From Ephemerocybe angulata (lineage: Eukaryota > Basidiomycota > Agaricomycetes > Agaricales > Psathyrellaceae): DNA of 64,000 nt. The number at the start of each line of letters is the position of its first letter. The first letter of the stretch is position 1. The position numbers and the translations under genes were made by a program. The DNA is taken from contig JAACJK010000111.1 in assembly GCA_013368325.1 (NCBI GenBank), positions 62,001 to 126,000 of the forward strand, in the 5' to 3' direction. Below, one piece after another: positions 43,473-55,477 of the stretch. The notes below the pieces were generated by a model. It saw only the letters and a list, made by a program, of their open reading frames with translations, was not told the origin of the DNA and made no database searches.

Positions 43473-46400
43473 ATGGCTCTCGCTGACCAGGGGCTGGAGA
43501 ACACACTGTATGTCGGCTAGTCGATGGATCAGTCTATAGTGTGTATCGGACTGACCCTATGGCTGAGCAGGTCAATGGCTAAACGGCTCAACGAAGGTGG
43601 GGGACCTATCATTCGTTATCCATTGATCCCCGGCGCTAAAATCTCAACGCAGATGGGTTTGCTCTATATCACCACTTTCAAAGGACAGGCGACCTCCGTG
43701 ACATCACAGAGTCAACAGAAGTACTTCGAAAATCGTTGGAGCTCACACCCGTGGGTCATACAGACATGCCCATCAGGCTCGACGACCTCGGCCATGCCCT
43801 TTATCTACGCTTCCATCACACTGGGGATGTTAACAACCTCACTGAAGGAATCTCGGCACAGCGGAAAGCGGTAGAGGTCACTCCCGATGGCGATATTGAA
43901 ATGCCTGTGCGGTTCAGCAATCTCGGTGCCTCCCTCGAGTCGCTCTTTGAGCGCACTGGGGCTCTGCAACACCTCAATGAGGCAATTCTAAACCAACGGA
44001 ACGCGGTGGAGCTCACACCTAAGGATCATCGAGACGCACCGACCTTTCTTAGCAACTTGGGGGAGTTCCTCCAGTCACTCTTCAAGCGCACTGGGGATCT
44101 GCAGGACCTTACTGAGGCAATCTCTATACATCGGAAAGCAGTAGAGCTCACTCCCGATGACGATCCCGATATGTCTATCTGGCTTAACGGCCTTGGTTCT
44201 TCAATGGAGTCGCTCTACGAGAGGACTGGAGATCTTCAAGACCTCATCGAGGCAACTTCAATACGCCGAAGAGCCCTAGAGCTCACGCCCGATGGTCATC
44301 CAGCACTGCCTACGCGTCTAAATAACCTCGCGATATCCCTTGAGTACCTCCACTACGGCACTGAAGACCTTAAGCACCTCACGGAGGCAGTTTCCATGCA
44401 GCGAAGAGCAGTAGATCTCACCCCCGACGGTCATGCGAAGATGCCTATCTGGCTCAACAGCCTCGGCTCGTTCCTCGAGTCGCACTTCCACATCACTGGA
44501 GACCTTAATGACCTCACTGAGGCCATTTCGATACAGCAGAGAGCGGTGAAGCTCACTCCTCACGGCCATGCGCAATTGCCTACGCGTATCAATAACCTCG
44601 GGGCATCCCTCCAGTCGCTTTTCGAGCTCACTGGAGATCTTCAAAATCTAACTGAGGCCATTTTGATGCATCGTCGAGCGGTGGAGCTCACTCCAGATGG
44701 CCATGCAGCCATGCCCAGCTACCTCAATTCCCTCGGGTTTTCCCTCGAATTACTTTTCAAGCGGACTGGAGAGCATCACACCCGATCCGAAGCAATTTCC
44801 AACTACAAGGCGTCCGCAACATACCCATCAGGCCCTCCGTATACGAGGCTTCAGGCGGCAAGGAATTGGGTCCAAATCCTGAACCTATCTTCATCCCCCC
44901 CACCAGCTGACATCCTCACGGCATTCGATACCACCATTTACTTGATGACATTGACTGCGACTCTTGAGCAGACGCTGGAGCGCCGTTACACGCAGCTTCA
45001 AGACAGTTCGGGCCTACCTCTCCAAGCCGCTTCGGCCGCACTCGCCCTTGGCCGTGTAGACAAAGCGCTGGAATGGCTCGAACAAGGTCGCTGCCTTGTG
45101 TGGGGTCAGCTCACTAATCTTCGAAGGCCGCTGGATGATCTGCACCACCATAACAGTGATCTCGCAGAGCGCTTCATGGACGTTTCTAAGCGACTCGAAG
45201 CCGCCGGCACCTCGACGCGCACATCGCAGCTCGATATTTCGGCATCGGAGAAGACATCCTTGGCTGAGAAAGCACGGGAAAACTTGAACCTTTCACGAGA
45301 GTGGGATGACCTCCTTGCAGAGATCCGAGCGATCCCTGGGTTTGAGACGTTCCTCAAGCCGTTACCGTGCAACACCCTCCTGAAGAACCTCCCGGAGTCA
45401 GGTTACGTCGTCGTCATCAATATCGACGAATGTCGGTGCGATGCAATCGTGCTTGTGGCGGGACAGGACCAACCCATTCACATTCCTCTCCCAGACTTCT
45501 CGCTTGAGCGCTGCGAGGAGTACCGCAAGGATCTAGGCGCCCAGCTACAATCCTATAGCCTTCGTGATCGAGGACGAGAGATTGTTCTCGAGTCGGAAGA
45601 GGGAGATGGGAAGAGAGGTATACGGAGCATCCATTTGAGGGGAAAGCGTGGAGAGACAGTCATTCAGGGTATTCTTAGAGGCTTGTGGAAAGCGGTTGTG
45701 AAGCCAATACTACAAAGACTAGGGGTTTCGGTGAGCCACTTCCATTGACGCCGCATAGGGTGACACTTACCGAGTATGTTTCTTAGAAGATCGATCGCTC
45801 GCGCACAGTTCAAGTACCACCGAGAATCTGGTGGTGCCCTTCTGGACCGTTATCCTTCCTTCCACTGCACGCTGCGGGGATATACACCGGGACTGGCTCA
45901 GAGAGTGTTCTGGACTACGCGGTGTCATCATACACCCCAACCGTTGCCGCCCTCATTGATCGAGTCAAGAAAGGACATTCCATCGACAAGACGATGTCTG
46001 GCCTATTCATGACCAGCCAACCAAGTGCAGCCGGCGCCTCCTCCATTCCAGGTACCACAAAGGAGATTCACTCTATCTATGAGTTAGCGAAGAAGGGAGG
46101 GATACGGGTAGAGAAGCTCGAAGGAAGTGAAACCACGGCTGCTAATTGCCTCGACACCATGATGTCATTCAGCAGTGTTCACCTCGCTTGTCACGCCTCC
46201 CAGAACAACCAGAATCCCCTTGGGAGTCGCTTCCTTTTCCACAATGGGTCTCTAGACCTGTCCAGTATCCTGCAGCGCAATCTTAAGAATGCGGACCTTG
46301 CATTCCTCTCGGCATGCCAGACCAGCACCGGCGCACAAAAGCTTCCTGACGAGGCTGTTCATCTCGCAGCAGGAATGCTCGCAGCTGGCTATCGTCGAGT

Positions 46401-46626
46401 GGTCGCAACAATGTGGTCCATTGGAGATCGACACGCGCCAGATGTGGCTGTCGATTTCTACCAATATCTGCTGGACCAGAGGGATCCAGCTGGTAAGGTC
46501 GGGTTCGATGGCCGAAAATCTGCATACGCACTCCAGCAGTCCGTTGAACAGCTGCGACTTCGACTCGTTGATAACACAGACCAATCTTTGCTCGCTTGGA
46601 TTCCCTATGTCCACTTCGGTTATTAA
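43473..46626 (+). CDS. TPR-CHAT protein (caspase-like protease domain)
   Basis: Four exons join in frame: 43473-43507, 43571-43596, 43653-45730 and 45787-46626, about 990 residues. The N-terminus is MALADQGLENTLSMAKRL. It is followed by about eight TPR-like units of 45-47 residues with consensus RTGDLQDLTEAISIHRRAVE then LTPDGH and LNxLGxSL. A helical linker leads to the C-terminal CHAT domain, a caspase-related peptidase fold: IWWCPSGPLSFLPLHAAG, the catalytic His in VHLACHAS and the catalytic Cys in AFLSACQTSTG, then VVATMWSIGD. The dyad is intact. In bacteria, TPR-CHAT proteases act in defence and cell-death systems; in Agaricomycetes the family is expanded with unproven roles. Related truncated TPR segments lie at 53734-54659 and 61888-62175. 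Confidence 0.9.
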
Positions 46627-49600
46627 CTCGCGTCCTCTGTCTTGTATCAGGTTATCCAAGCGCGCCCTAATTCCCCCTTCACCCAGTGAACGAGCACTTT
46701 GTACGATTATACAACGATTTATATCACTGTTTAGTGCGGGGCCACGGGGAGGTTAGACTTTGGACGTCGGTCGTTTCAAGAAGGAGACAATGTCTATTTT
46801 GTGTCTATTATCAGAATCTTATCTTATCTTAGCAGACCATATTTCAAACCCCTCCCACGCTGCATCCGCCTACGCTGCTTGGGGCGCCGGCCGTGTTCTC
46901 AAATGGGCGTATAACTTATAAGTATCCTAACGGCGCTCTTCCGAGCACCAGTCCCCGACTCCGAGTGGGTCTGATCGCTCCGTTAAATCTGATTATATCG
47001 TTGCAAGCTAAAAGACAGGGACAGAGAAACCTTGGAGAAGCCTCGTATACATACATGTTTGAAGTATGTGACATCCATTCCAGCACCTTGCCGGTTGAGT
47101 CCTTGTACGCCCAACGATCCAAAACTAAGTAATTGTCGCACGGTATCGGCATTCCCTCAAACCTTCTGTGGTCGGATAACCGTCAAACTGTCGGAGAAAT
47201 CGGGTAAGCTGCGTATTACAGAAGGAGAGAAACGAGAGCAACTTCCAGCAGTGCTATCGAAGGATTCCAATAGCTCAAGGCCCTGGTCGTGAATCTGAGC
47301 CACGGGGGCTACATAAATACTGTAAGCTCACATGTCGTTTTCCTGCATCACGCAGACACTCACCAGAGTCGGAATCAGCATTCATATGGCGTTCATGGCG
47401 TGTAGGTATGCGTCAAGATTAAAGCTGAACGTCTCTGACCCGAACGTCTCTGACAAGCACTATATACCACCGCTGAACGGAACGTGCTTATCAGCTGAGG
47501 AATGTGCTCAACATGGAGTCGCTGATATGAATTAATATCCTCTATGTCACACAGCCATATATCTATGCCACCTGCCCTCCCCGGCCAGCGACACAGCATG
47601 TGGAGACCCCCGTTAGCGCGTGTTCACTCACAGTCCGACCTGTTTCATTCTAGTTTATACAGCTTCGCAAAGGAGGGATGGACACATCTGCATGTATCCT
47701 GCAAATTGCGCTGGTCGTTGCATGCATCCACATGTTGCCTCGTGCCTCGGGGAGTGGCTATCGCAGATCGGTCATCAGGTCAAAATAGGCGCCCGTGGGC
47801 TTTGTGCGGCGAGATCGAGATCAGGCTTGAACTTTTAGGTTTACTCGGCGGAGGTGGGAGACAATGGGCTATGAAATGAGAAACCCAGAGCGGCGGCTCG
47901 GAAATGTTTTATCTCGCGACATATCGAAACGTACTTATTACGACCCAGAAGCAGCATTCTCCTAATGATAGAGATATCGAGCTTCTTAGACAGAAATTGA
48001 TATTTCGGTTCGATTCTTCTCAAATCTACCCGTTTCGACACAATCACAGCTATTGGGGTGGTATGGAGTGAAGTGTGAGCACCAACGGGCGATTATCTCT
48101 CCACTAAGTCGAAAGAGAGGTCTATAGGGACGATCTCTGTTGGCCTAATAGGCGCCGTCGTCGCGTTTATAAAGAGGAGGGTTCAAGGCGAAGCGGGGGT
48201 GAGGATGATTCCTAATAATTTCCGCCCAAATCCTGCTACCTCGAGCCCCCCGCAGTTGTTAACTACACACGGTCAAAATAGGCGCCCGCGAATCCAGAGA
48301 ATGTGATCTGATCTAATCTAATCTCGATCCCAGCGATACGCGCACAGACCATTCGAATATCTCCCACGTTCCTCCCCCTCGGGTTCTCTTCCAGAGTCTT
48401 CCTAACCACGGTCATCTTCAACGCTGGAATGGTTTCTCAAGTCTCAAATCCACTCGCACAGGCGTGACTGATATTGAAGGCGGTCTGTCGAAGCCGCACG
48501 ACTGGTCTAGATAATCACCCGCCCCATCTAGACCGGTGACCGACCGACATCTCCCGCATCGCACCGCACCATCCACAGCTCATCTTCTTGGCTCAAAATC
48601 GCCCTCGCCCACCTTCAGGGCGCAGCTCGCCCGCTCTGAACACAAGGGTAGCTCCCAACCAACGGCGACTCGCGTATTTCAAGAGTTTCGGGTACTCGAG
48701 CCGCGACCCCCAAGTGCGTGCGGATGGTCTGTCATTCGTGGGTGGAGTCATGGTGTACCCTTCCTATACGGCACTGTCGACCGGACCCCTCGTCATCGGG
48801 ATCGGCGAGCCTGGCAACGTGGTCATCGCGCCTATTGCTCTAGCCGCCTCCATCATCCAGCCCTCGGTTCTCTCCACAGTCCAGTACAGAAGGCCGTCCT
48901 TGGATCCATGAAGAGCCGGAGATATACGAGACGTCTGGGACGCTTGGGAAGGGGTACGCTGAGCAGACAGTGAGCAGGGAGGAATGCTGGGCAGCGGAGT
49001 GCCACGGCCTACAGTGTGGCGCCCACCGGCCACTTACGATAGTATCGACGATAGCAGGAAGTACAGTCGCACCTGCGACGTCCCAACCTCCCGACCATGA
49101 ACCGGGGAGATGAGGGTACCGGTGGGATGGAACAATTGCTGCGAAGGGACCTTGGGGTATCACTGCGGAGGGCCAGGTGTGTGTCTATCCGCCGCCCGTG
49201 CTGATGCGACGGCGGCGACGGGAGTAGGAGGGCCAATAGGTGCGCATTCGACTCGTCTTGAACCATCAGCCTCCTTTTGCTCACTTGTAACAGACCCCGC
49301 CCGACCCACCCGCGTAGACTCCACGTCCAACCAACACACCAAAATCCCGCAGCAAACGAGCCTCGCGACTGACCGTCAGACTAACTGGCGCCTCGACCAC
49401 CCCTGTCGATCGTCCTCCCGCATCTCCACCGTCCACCCGCCTCCTTCCAGTACAGCAGCCCAGTCTTGCATCGAAGTCCCCGACGGAGATGCGAGATGTT
49501 TGGGAAGGTTCAAGGTATAGCGAAAGAGCGGATGGACGGGGAGCGAGGAAGGGTGCTGGGCGCGACGAGAAGTGGGCTTGGAGTGCCACTTCTCTTCCAT

Positions 49601-50321
49601 GGAGTGGAAATCAGGGGCTCACTGGCCGTGTATGAGAGCACCGCCGTCGCAGCTCTGCCTTCCCCTGGCCCATCGCCCGGAGGCGACCGGAACAGGAGAT
49701 ACGCGAACCACGAACCAACGGGATGGGACGAGAGCGACGGACGGTATGAGGGTTATGCAAGTCTTGGATGAGGAAGAGGGGACGAGGACGCTATCTTCTG
49801 AAGGGGCGATGGGTTGAAGATCGGGCTGTTTACGCGTGGGTGCGCAGGTATCAAGGTGAGTATCCACTGTTCGTCTTTCCTGACGCCAGTGTTCTAATCG
49901 TAGTATCCCCAGCGCTTACGGCGGCGTACACATCGTAGGGAGGTCTAAATCTCGGACGAGTCCGACCGTCGCCCAAACGCGCTGGCTGCTTCCGTCGTTC
50001 TGACAACTGAGTAAGAAATACGGGCCATACTATTCACGGAGCCTTTGGGCGCTGCTGCTTTGAAGCCATTATGCGTGGCGTCGAGTGGGCTTCCTCTGTC
50101 CTAGATGTCCGAAAGCGCCGCGTGGGCACACTGCACGGTATAGCGTACGGCGCTGGGAGTTTGTGGTGTAGGCGCCATAGGTGTCGGAAATCAGGCGCTC
50201 GAAGAGAGGTTTGTGTTACCGCTTGTGTGCCCGGGTGCTTGCGGCTCATATAGGAAGTTCGACGGAACGCTATATAAGATATGGAGGATCCACTTCCAGA
50301 ACGTTCTCTTTCATTCCGGCT
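46627..50321. other. gene-poor stretch with decayed repeat unit B
   Basis: No intact gene is supported in these 3.7 kb. On the minus strand about 47312-47255 encodes VAQIHDQGLELLESFDSTAG, resembling the N-terminal exon of TPR proteins in this window. Unit B (about 48300-49900) is the diverged partner of 41410-42900. CTAATC/CTCCCACG modules lie at 46813-46859 and 48305-48370. AATAGGCGCCC motifs lie at about 47781, 48145 and 48273. A transposon-tip-like TAGACCGGTGACCG is at 48529-48542. A TATA-like CTATATAAG at about 50270 probably serves the next gene. Confidence 0.45.
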
Positions 50322-50750
50322 ATGCTGCTCGTCATCGCGCTGTTACTCGGCCTTGGGCGCCCCATCGCAGACACACGCGACGATCTCATATCTCGTGATG
50401 TATACGAGCTGTCCGATATCAAAGCTTTGACAAGGAAACTCTCGGACTCCGATATTCTCGACTTGCTCACGCTGCACGACTTGGACCTGATCCTCGACAC
50501 GCGCGAATTCGACGAAAGCCAGATCTCTTTCGATGTTTGGAGCAGAAAGGGGAGTTCTCGAGAAGCAGGATACTGGTACCGCCCAAGGAAGGCTTTCACG
50601 TTCATGGGGAGCTCACAGTGCGCTCTGAGGGGCTACTATGCGAAAGAACCAGGAGCGAGACCAAGAATGGATGTTCCGGGTGTAATAGAAGGCCACAGCC
50701 AGCTACAGCCTACAGCCTCATTTCCTTTGTGGCCGTTGATGGGCGCTTAA
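50322..50750 (+). CDS. small secreted protein, paralogue of the gene at 40718
   Basis: From the ATG at 50322 the frame reads MLLVIALLLGLGRPIADTRD, a signal-peptide-like start, then an acidic region with KLSDSDILDLLTLHDLDLIL. That core is nearly identical to the gene at 40718. In that paralogue the ATG sits on a tiny upstream exon; here the upstream sequence still reads RTFSFIPA in the same frame but no matching first exon is evident. The C-terminal part (50520-50750) reads open but does not resemble the Arg-rich last exon of the paralogue, and an intron may have been missed. A TATA-like CTATATAAG lies about 50 bases upstream. It may be functional or recently decayed. Confidence 0.55.
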   Translation: MLLVIALLLGLGRPIADTRDDLISRDVYELSDIKALTRKLSDSDILDLLTLHDLDLILDTREFDESQISFDVWSRKGSSREAGYWYRPRKAFTFMGSSQCALRGYYAKEPGARPRMDVPGVIEGHSQLQPTASFPLWPLMGA

Positions 50751-51302
50751 TATCCGTACATCACAATGATCAGGGTGAACTTCTTCAGTATCTGATTAAT
50801 GCCTCCAGTTGTGTAAGATGAAGTTATATATACCGTCTAATATCACGTTTCGGAGGCCTCGCTACCATTCTCAAAGTACCTCGAGCAATTGGATCCGATA
50901 TTCGTCGTCTGTAAGCGCGCTTAAGAAGCCTTTAGATCTTTGCCAGTCCCACGTTGCACGAGAAGGCGTAGCTATAGGCCATATATGTGCTAATCAAGTA
51001 CGTAGGCAATGTAAGATATGAAGCACAGGGGCACGGAGCATCATCCACCCCTGGATGGGCTAGTCATCTCTCCAAACCCTACGCCGAGCTTGGGGTTGGC
51101 GTATCAGCAAAGATAACGCGGTGCTGGATGTGCAGTTTGAAGATCAGGGACGGAGTATATCCACATTGCCTCGGTGGCTAAGGGGTGAATTGGATCCACG
51201 GTGATCTGCCATACTTAATGGGTTGGTCAGAAATCTGCGAGCGTTCCTAAGTTCTACCTTCCCCAGCTCCGACATCACACCCCAGCCGCAACATCATCTA
51301 GC

Positions 51303-53151
51303 ATGGCTTTGTCTCCCGAGGAGCTTGCTGAGTTCATCTACTTATTCAACATGTCGATAACTCTAGAGGTGATGTCTATCTGAATCTCTACCCCGGTGTC
51401 CATGCTGAATTTCCACGATCGGCCTGTTGCAGTATATATACCGTATGTCGTGCCTTCGCGTAGTCTCAAGAAGCGATCTGCTAACACCGGGGTGACAGTA
51501 AGCTTCATTTCGGCGTATGTAAGTAGACCCTTTCAGCTGATTGAATATGTTCAAACACTTATGATGATTATCAGATATACCATTACTTGGCAACATTCGC
51601 GGAAGAGGTGACTTAACTAAATAGCAACGACAACGAAACCATACTAAGTCCCCGAACTCTCCAGGTTTCGTCAATCTGGCCACAGAGATGGAGGACAGGG
51701 AAGGTCTTGTTCGTAATTGCTCGATATGTGCCCATGGCTCTGATAGTACTGCTGGTACTCGGTGAGTGCTATTACACCGAGGTCGGAGACGAGGGGCGAT
51801 CACTAAAACTTGTATGTAGAAATGAGAGTGTGGGTCATTTACACGCCTAAGGTATGACTTCCGCCAGATACCACTGCAATCTATAAGTTGAAGGGAGAGC
51901 TCCCTCAGGCCTGCGAAGGCATATCCCATGGAGTACATAGTAAGTAGCGACCGTATTGCAAATAGGCAGGGACACTGAATCTCCAACGAAATCAGTTACA
52001 TCGAAGCTGTCTTGCACTGCAGCGGAACGTACGCCGATGTGTGGTCCACCTTTTCATTCCTCACCTGACCTGTATATGCAGTCGTCTTACTCCTTTGCCT
52101 CCATGCACTCTTGGGAGCAAGGCGTAGATACCTCGTGTTGATGATAGTCGTATACCTTGTAAGTCAATTCAAACTTCACCCCACGAATGTTCGGCGGTGC
52201 CTTACACCACTCAGGGCCTCACGCTCGGTGCAATCGGTCTTCTCGTCAAGGTTTACTCGGAAGAGGCACGCGGTACGCCTAGTTCCTCGTATAGTTTCTC
52301 ACCATCTTGAATTCCTTCATAGCACTCCCGACCACACGCCTCGACCGGGACCTAGGATATCCGTGTGAATGGGTCGGAGAGTTTTCACCTGCTGCAATAC
52401 GGGGTAGAATCATGGCGTCGTACGTTGCCTTTACCAAGGCCGTCTGTAAGTCGCCATCCTTAATTCTTCAAACCCACAGAGACTGAACGTCACCACAGGC
52501 ATTGCTATTTTTGCACTCGCTGTTCTCTATATTCGGTACCGAAGTCAGGCGGGATCCTTGATTCGAGTCATTCGTCGAGATGGAGGGGCCTACATATTTG
52601 CATTCACAGGTTCGTCTGATACTTATATCGAAGGAGGCCTTTTTTATAACTGGTACGATAGCAATCCGCCTCGCCCATACTCTCATCGCCGCATTCGGCG
52701 TGGTAAGAGATATTGCTGTTTGTTGAATTTCAGCCACTGATACACTCGCTTTTCATCTAGGGCCGTGGCCACGAGTTCTACAGCTTCTCTGTCCCGTGAG
52801 TCCCCTACATAACTTATCAAAGATGAAACTTTACTAATTCAATACGATGTACAGTATCATCGATGGGTACGTGCATGCCTTCATGCATCTCTATCACATC
52901 AATCTCACTCAACCAACAATTAGGGCATTAAACTTCGCCGCACCTAGCCTTGCGTGTCGTCTTCTCCTCCCGACGTTCAAACACGCGTCACATCGATCAT
53001 GTTCGACGGGGGCAATTCGGACCATGGTGGAGAGTCGGTGGACGAAGAGGACGACATGTCAGGCGAACCCAAGGGACGTGTCGCTTACGCAGGAATTGGG
53101 CAGAGGAGGAACCTGGAGAAGGAGAGTAGTAATATATCTGACAGCGTGTGA
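51303..53151 (+). CDS. DUF6533-type seven-helix membrane protein
   Basis: The gene starts MALSPEELAEFIYLFNMSIT at 51303. Recognisable exons follow in order: YQIYHYLATFAEE (about 51574), the DUF6533 signature VSSIWPQRWRTGKVLFVIAR (about 51665), VVLLLCLHALLGARRRYLVL (about 52085), GLTLGAIGLLVKVYSEEA, EWVGEFSPAAIRGRIMASYV, ALAVLYIRYRSQAGSLIRVI, RRDGGAYIFAFT and LNFAAPSLACRLLLP. A charged tail (GESVDEEDDMSGEPKGRVAY) ends at 53151. Two inner exons, after the signature and before the final helix, could not be joined with certainty. The whole set of helices is present, so it may be functional. It differs more from the copy at 38573 than the fragment at 4303 does. Function is unknown. Confidence 0.68.
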
Positions 53152-53733
53152 GGTTCTTAGACTGGAGGTCGCCTGGAAGGCTTTCGAGTTGGGAGAAAGG
53201 CCTTTCCCTATCGGTTACACACACATTGCCTATTGTGAAATGCAGTTTAAGCGCCCGGCTACAAGCCTTTACAATCCACATTGATTCGGATGCTGAGCAC
53301 GTCCCTGCGTGTGTGAAATACGCTTGCTGGATGCGGTTCATTGCGGCACATCTCAGTCAACTCAATGATACACACATCACACCGTCGCCCACTCGCTACA
53401 TCACATGCATCACATGAAATAGGCGCCCAACACACAGCATCGATTATGGAGCACGAGATCATTGTATATCAGCCGTGGCGTATTCAGGTAAGAGTGTGAT
53501 GATGAAGAGGTCGTAGGCAGTGCAACATAGCCCGTACGGGTACGTTCCTTTGAGCTGTATAATGACATGGCATGGTAAAGTTGAGACAGTCCATATCAGC
53601 TATCCGACACCCGGATTGAATCCTACCCTTGTATCCATGGAACACCACTTGTACGCGAACTCGCATCTTTGGCTATTGATAACCGAACCTGACTTGCAGA
53701 CAGCAGCTCAGTCCTTGTCACCAATGATACTCC
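53152..53733. other. intergenic stretch
   Basis: Nothing is supported except an AATAGGCGCCC motif at about 53417-53428. Confidence 0.3.
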
Positions 53734-54659
53734 TGGGAGCAGGTGAGCTGAGCACACTCGGTGAGGCGACCATGTTATTGAGTGGTTATCTGCCGTGAGC
53801 CAGCACACTGCAGGAATCCGTGGATCTGACGCATCAGTCGCATCCGGACTTACCTGCCCATCTCAATCATCTTGGAAACGTGCTTGGCCAGCGCTATGCA
53901 AGAACGAGAGAAGCCTCAGATATCGCCAACGCTATCTTGTTTAAGCAAAGAGCGGTAGATCTCATGCGCAGGCCCCATGGGCATCCCGACCTACCCGGCT
54001 ATCTTAATAACCTCGGAAACTCGTATGGGGAGCGCTTCAAACAGATGGGAGAACCTTCAGATATCGCCCATGCCATCGCATTGAAGCAAGAAGCGGTCGA
54101 TCTCACTCCTTACGGCCACGCCAACCTAGCTGGCTATCTCAATAATTTGGGAAATTCGTTTGGAGAACGGTTTGAAAAGACAGGAGGGACTTCGGATATC
54201 GTCAACGCCATTTTTTTCAAGCAAAGAGCTGTAGATCTCACTCCTCGTGGACATGTCGACCTCCCCGGCTATCTCAATAACCTCGGAAACTCCTTTGGAA
54301 AGCGTTTTGAGCAAGTAGGAGGAGAGCTCCCGGATATCGACAAGGCAATTTCATTGAAGAAGCAAGCGGTAGATCTCACTCCACATGGCCATGTCCACTT
54401 ACCTGGATATCTCAGCAACCTAGGAAATTCATTCGCCCGGCGCTTCGAACGAGCTGGGTCGCTCTCGGATATCACCGACGCCATTTCCTCCAAGCAAAGG
54501 GCAGTGGATCTCATGCCTCATAGACATGGCGACCTGCCTCGTTATCTCAACGATCTTGGAAACTTGTTTTCTCAGCGTTTTGAGCGGACGGGATCGCTCA
54601 CAGATATCACCGACGCCATTTCAGCGCAGCAGAAATCTTTGGATCTCACTCCACAATAG
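53734..54659 (+). pseudogene. TPR-only relic of a TPR-CHAT-type gene
   Basis: The frame contains about six TPR-like units of 45-47 residues with consensus SDIxxAIxxKQRAVDLTP, GHxDLPGYLNNLGNSFGERF. These are clearly related to the gene at 43473 but form a separate subfamily. A further N-terminal unit (GAGELSTLGEATMLLSG) is in the same frame but separated by a TGA at 53796-53798. After the stop at 54657-54659 the sequence still resembles a TPR unit (AITGNSL). No CHAT domain follows. I read this as a truncated, stop-containing relic. A short TPR-only protein starting at an internal ATG such as 53820 cannot be excluded, since that frame is open for 279 codons. Confidence 0.7.
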
Positions 54660-55477
54660 GCCATAACAGGAAATTCCCTCTGACGAGGTCTATTTTAATT
54701 GTTCAGGATGCAGCATGCTCGGTCCAGATGCTTCCCTCTATTTCGTATTTCATAACCCTCTGCTCAAATTATGCCTCACGTTTGGGACCTCCTTCGGACT
54801 CGTTTCTCTTGCATACTCTATCAGCGCTTTTGTGATGTAAAGCATCGACCATTTGACGGACATGAAGCATTGGATAGCAACATCCTACGAAGCCGAGCCA
54901 ACCCTAGGTACATAAGCGCTCGGCACGAGCGAATCAACTAGGTGGCTGGCAATGACTCCTGATGTTCGGAAGCGACTGTACCAGTCCTACATCATCATCG
55001 GCAATGCTCGAACGCGACCAAGGCCAAACCAAGACTCAGACTCTCCGTTCTTCCTGCCCTATAAATACCACATGTCTCCGTTGCCTGTGGTGTAACGTTA
55101 TCTGATACGTACTGGATGATCAATTAGGCGCCGAAGCTTGGACTCATGAGATTCATCAGGCCAACTCCAGAATATTCCTTGCAAGCAGTTGCAGTGTGCA
55201 TAGTACTTCTTCGATAGCAACTCGTACTGTTGACGCAAGCGCGCTGGTTGGGGCTAGTACCCGGCAGTATACTGACGATGCCACACCTCGACGCGCAACA
55301 GACACGGCTTGCGGCTCATGGCATGCCGCAAATTCTGACACTCATCAGCTCCTGAGCCACCCAGAGTGTGGTCTAATTGCCCCACTGTTGGTATATAAGG
55401 ATATCTGTACGTCGAGAGCTCAGCACACAATTTTCTTTCGAAGCCAACCCAGTACTAAATATCAACAACACCTCGAC
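54660..55477. other. intergenic stretch with a TATA box
   Basis: No gene is supported. GGTATATAAGG at about 55390-55400 lies about 80 bases before the O-methyltransferase start and is probably its TATA box. An AATTAGGCGCC motif is at about 55122. Confidence 0.4.

Noticed and set aside
48536..49520. Several plus-strand open frames of 100-145 residues
   Set aside because: They overlap each other in different frames, have no domain match and lie in a decayed repeat that also exists at 41.4-42.9 kb.
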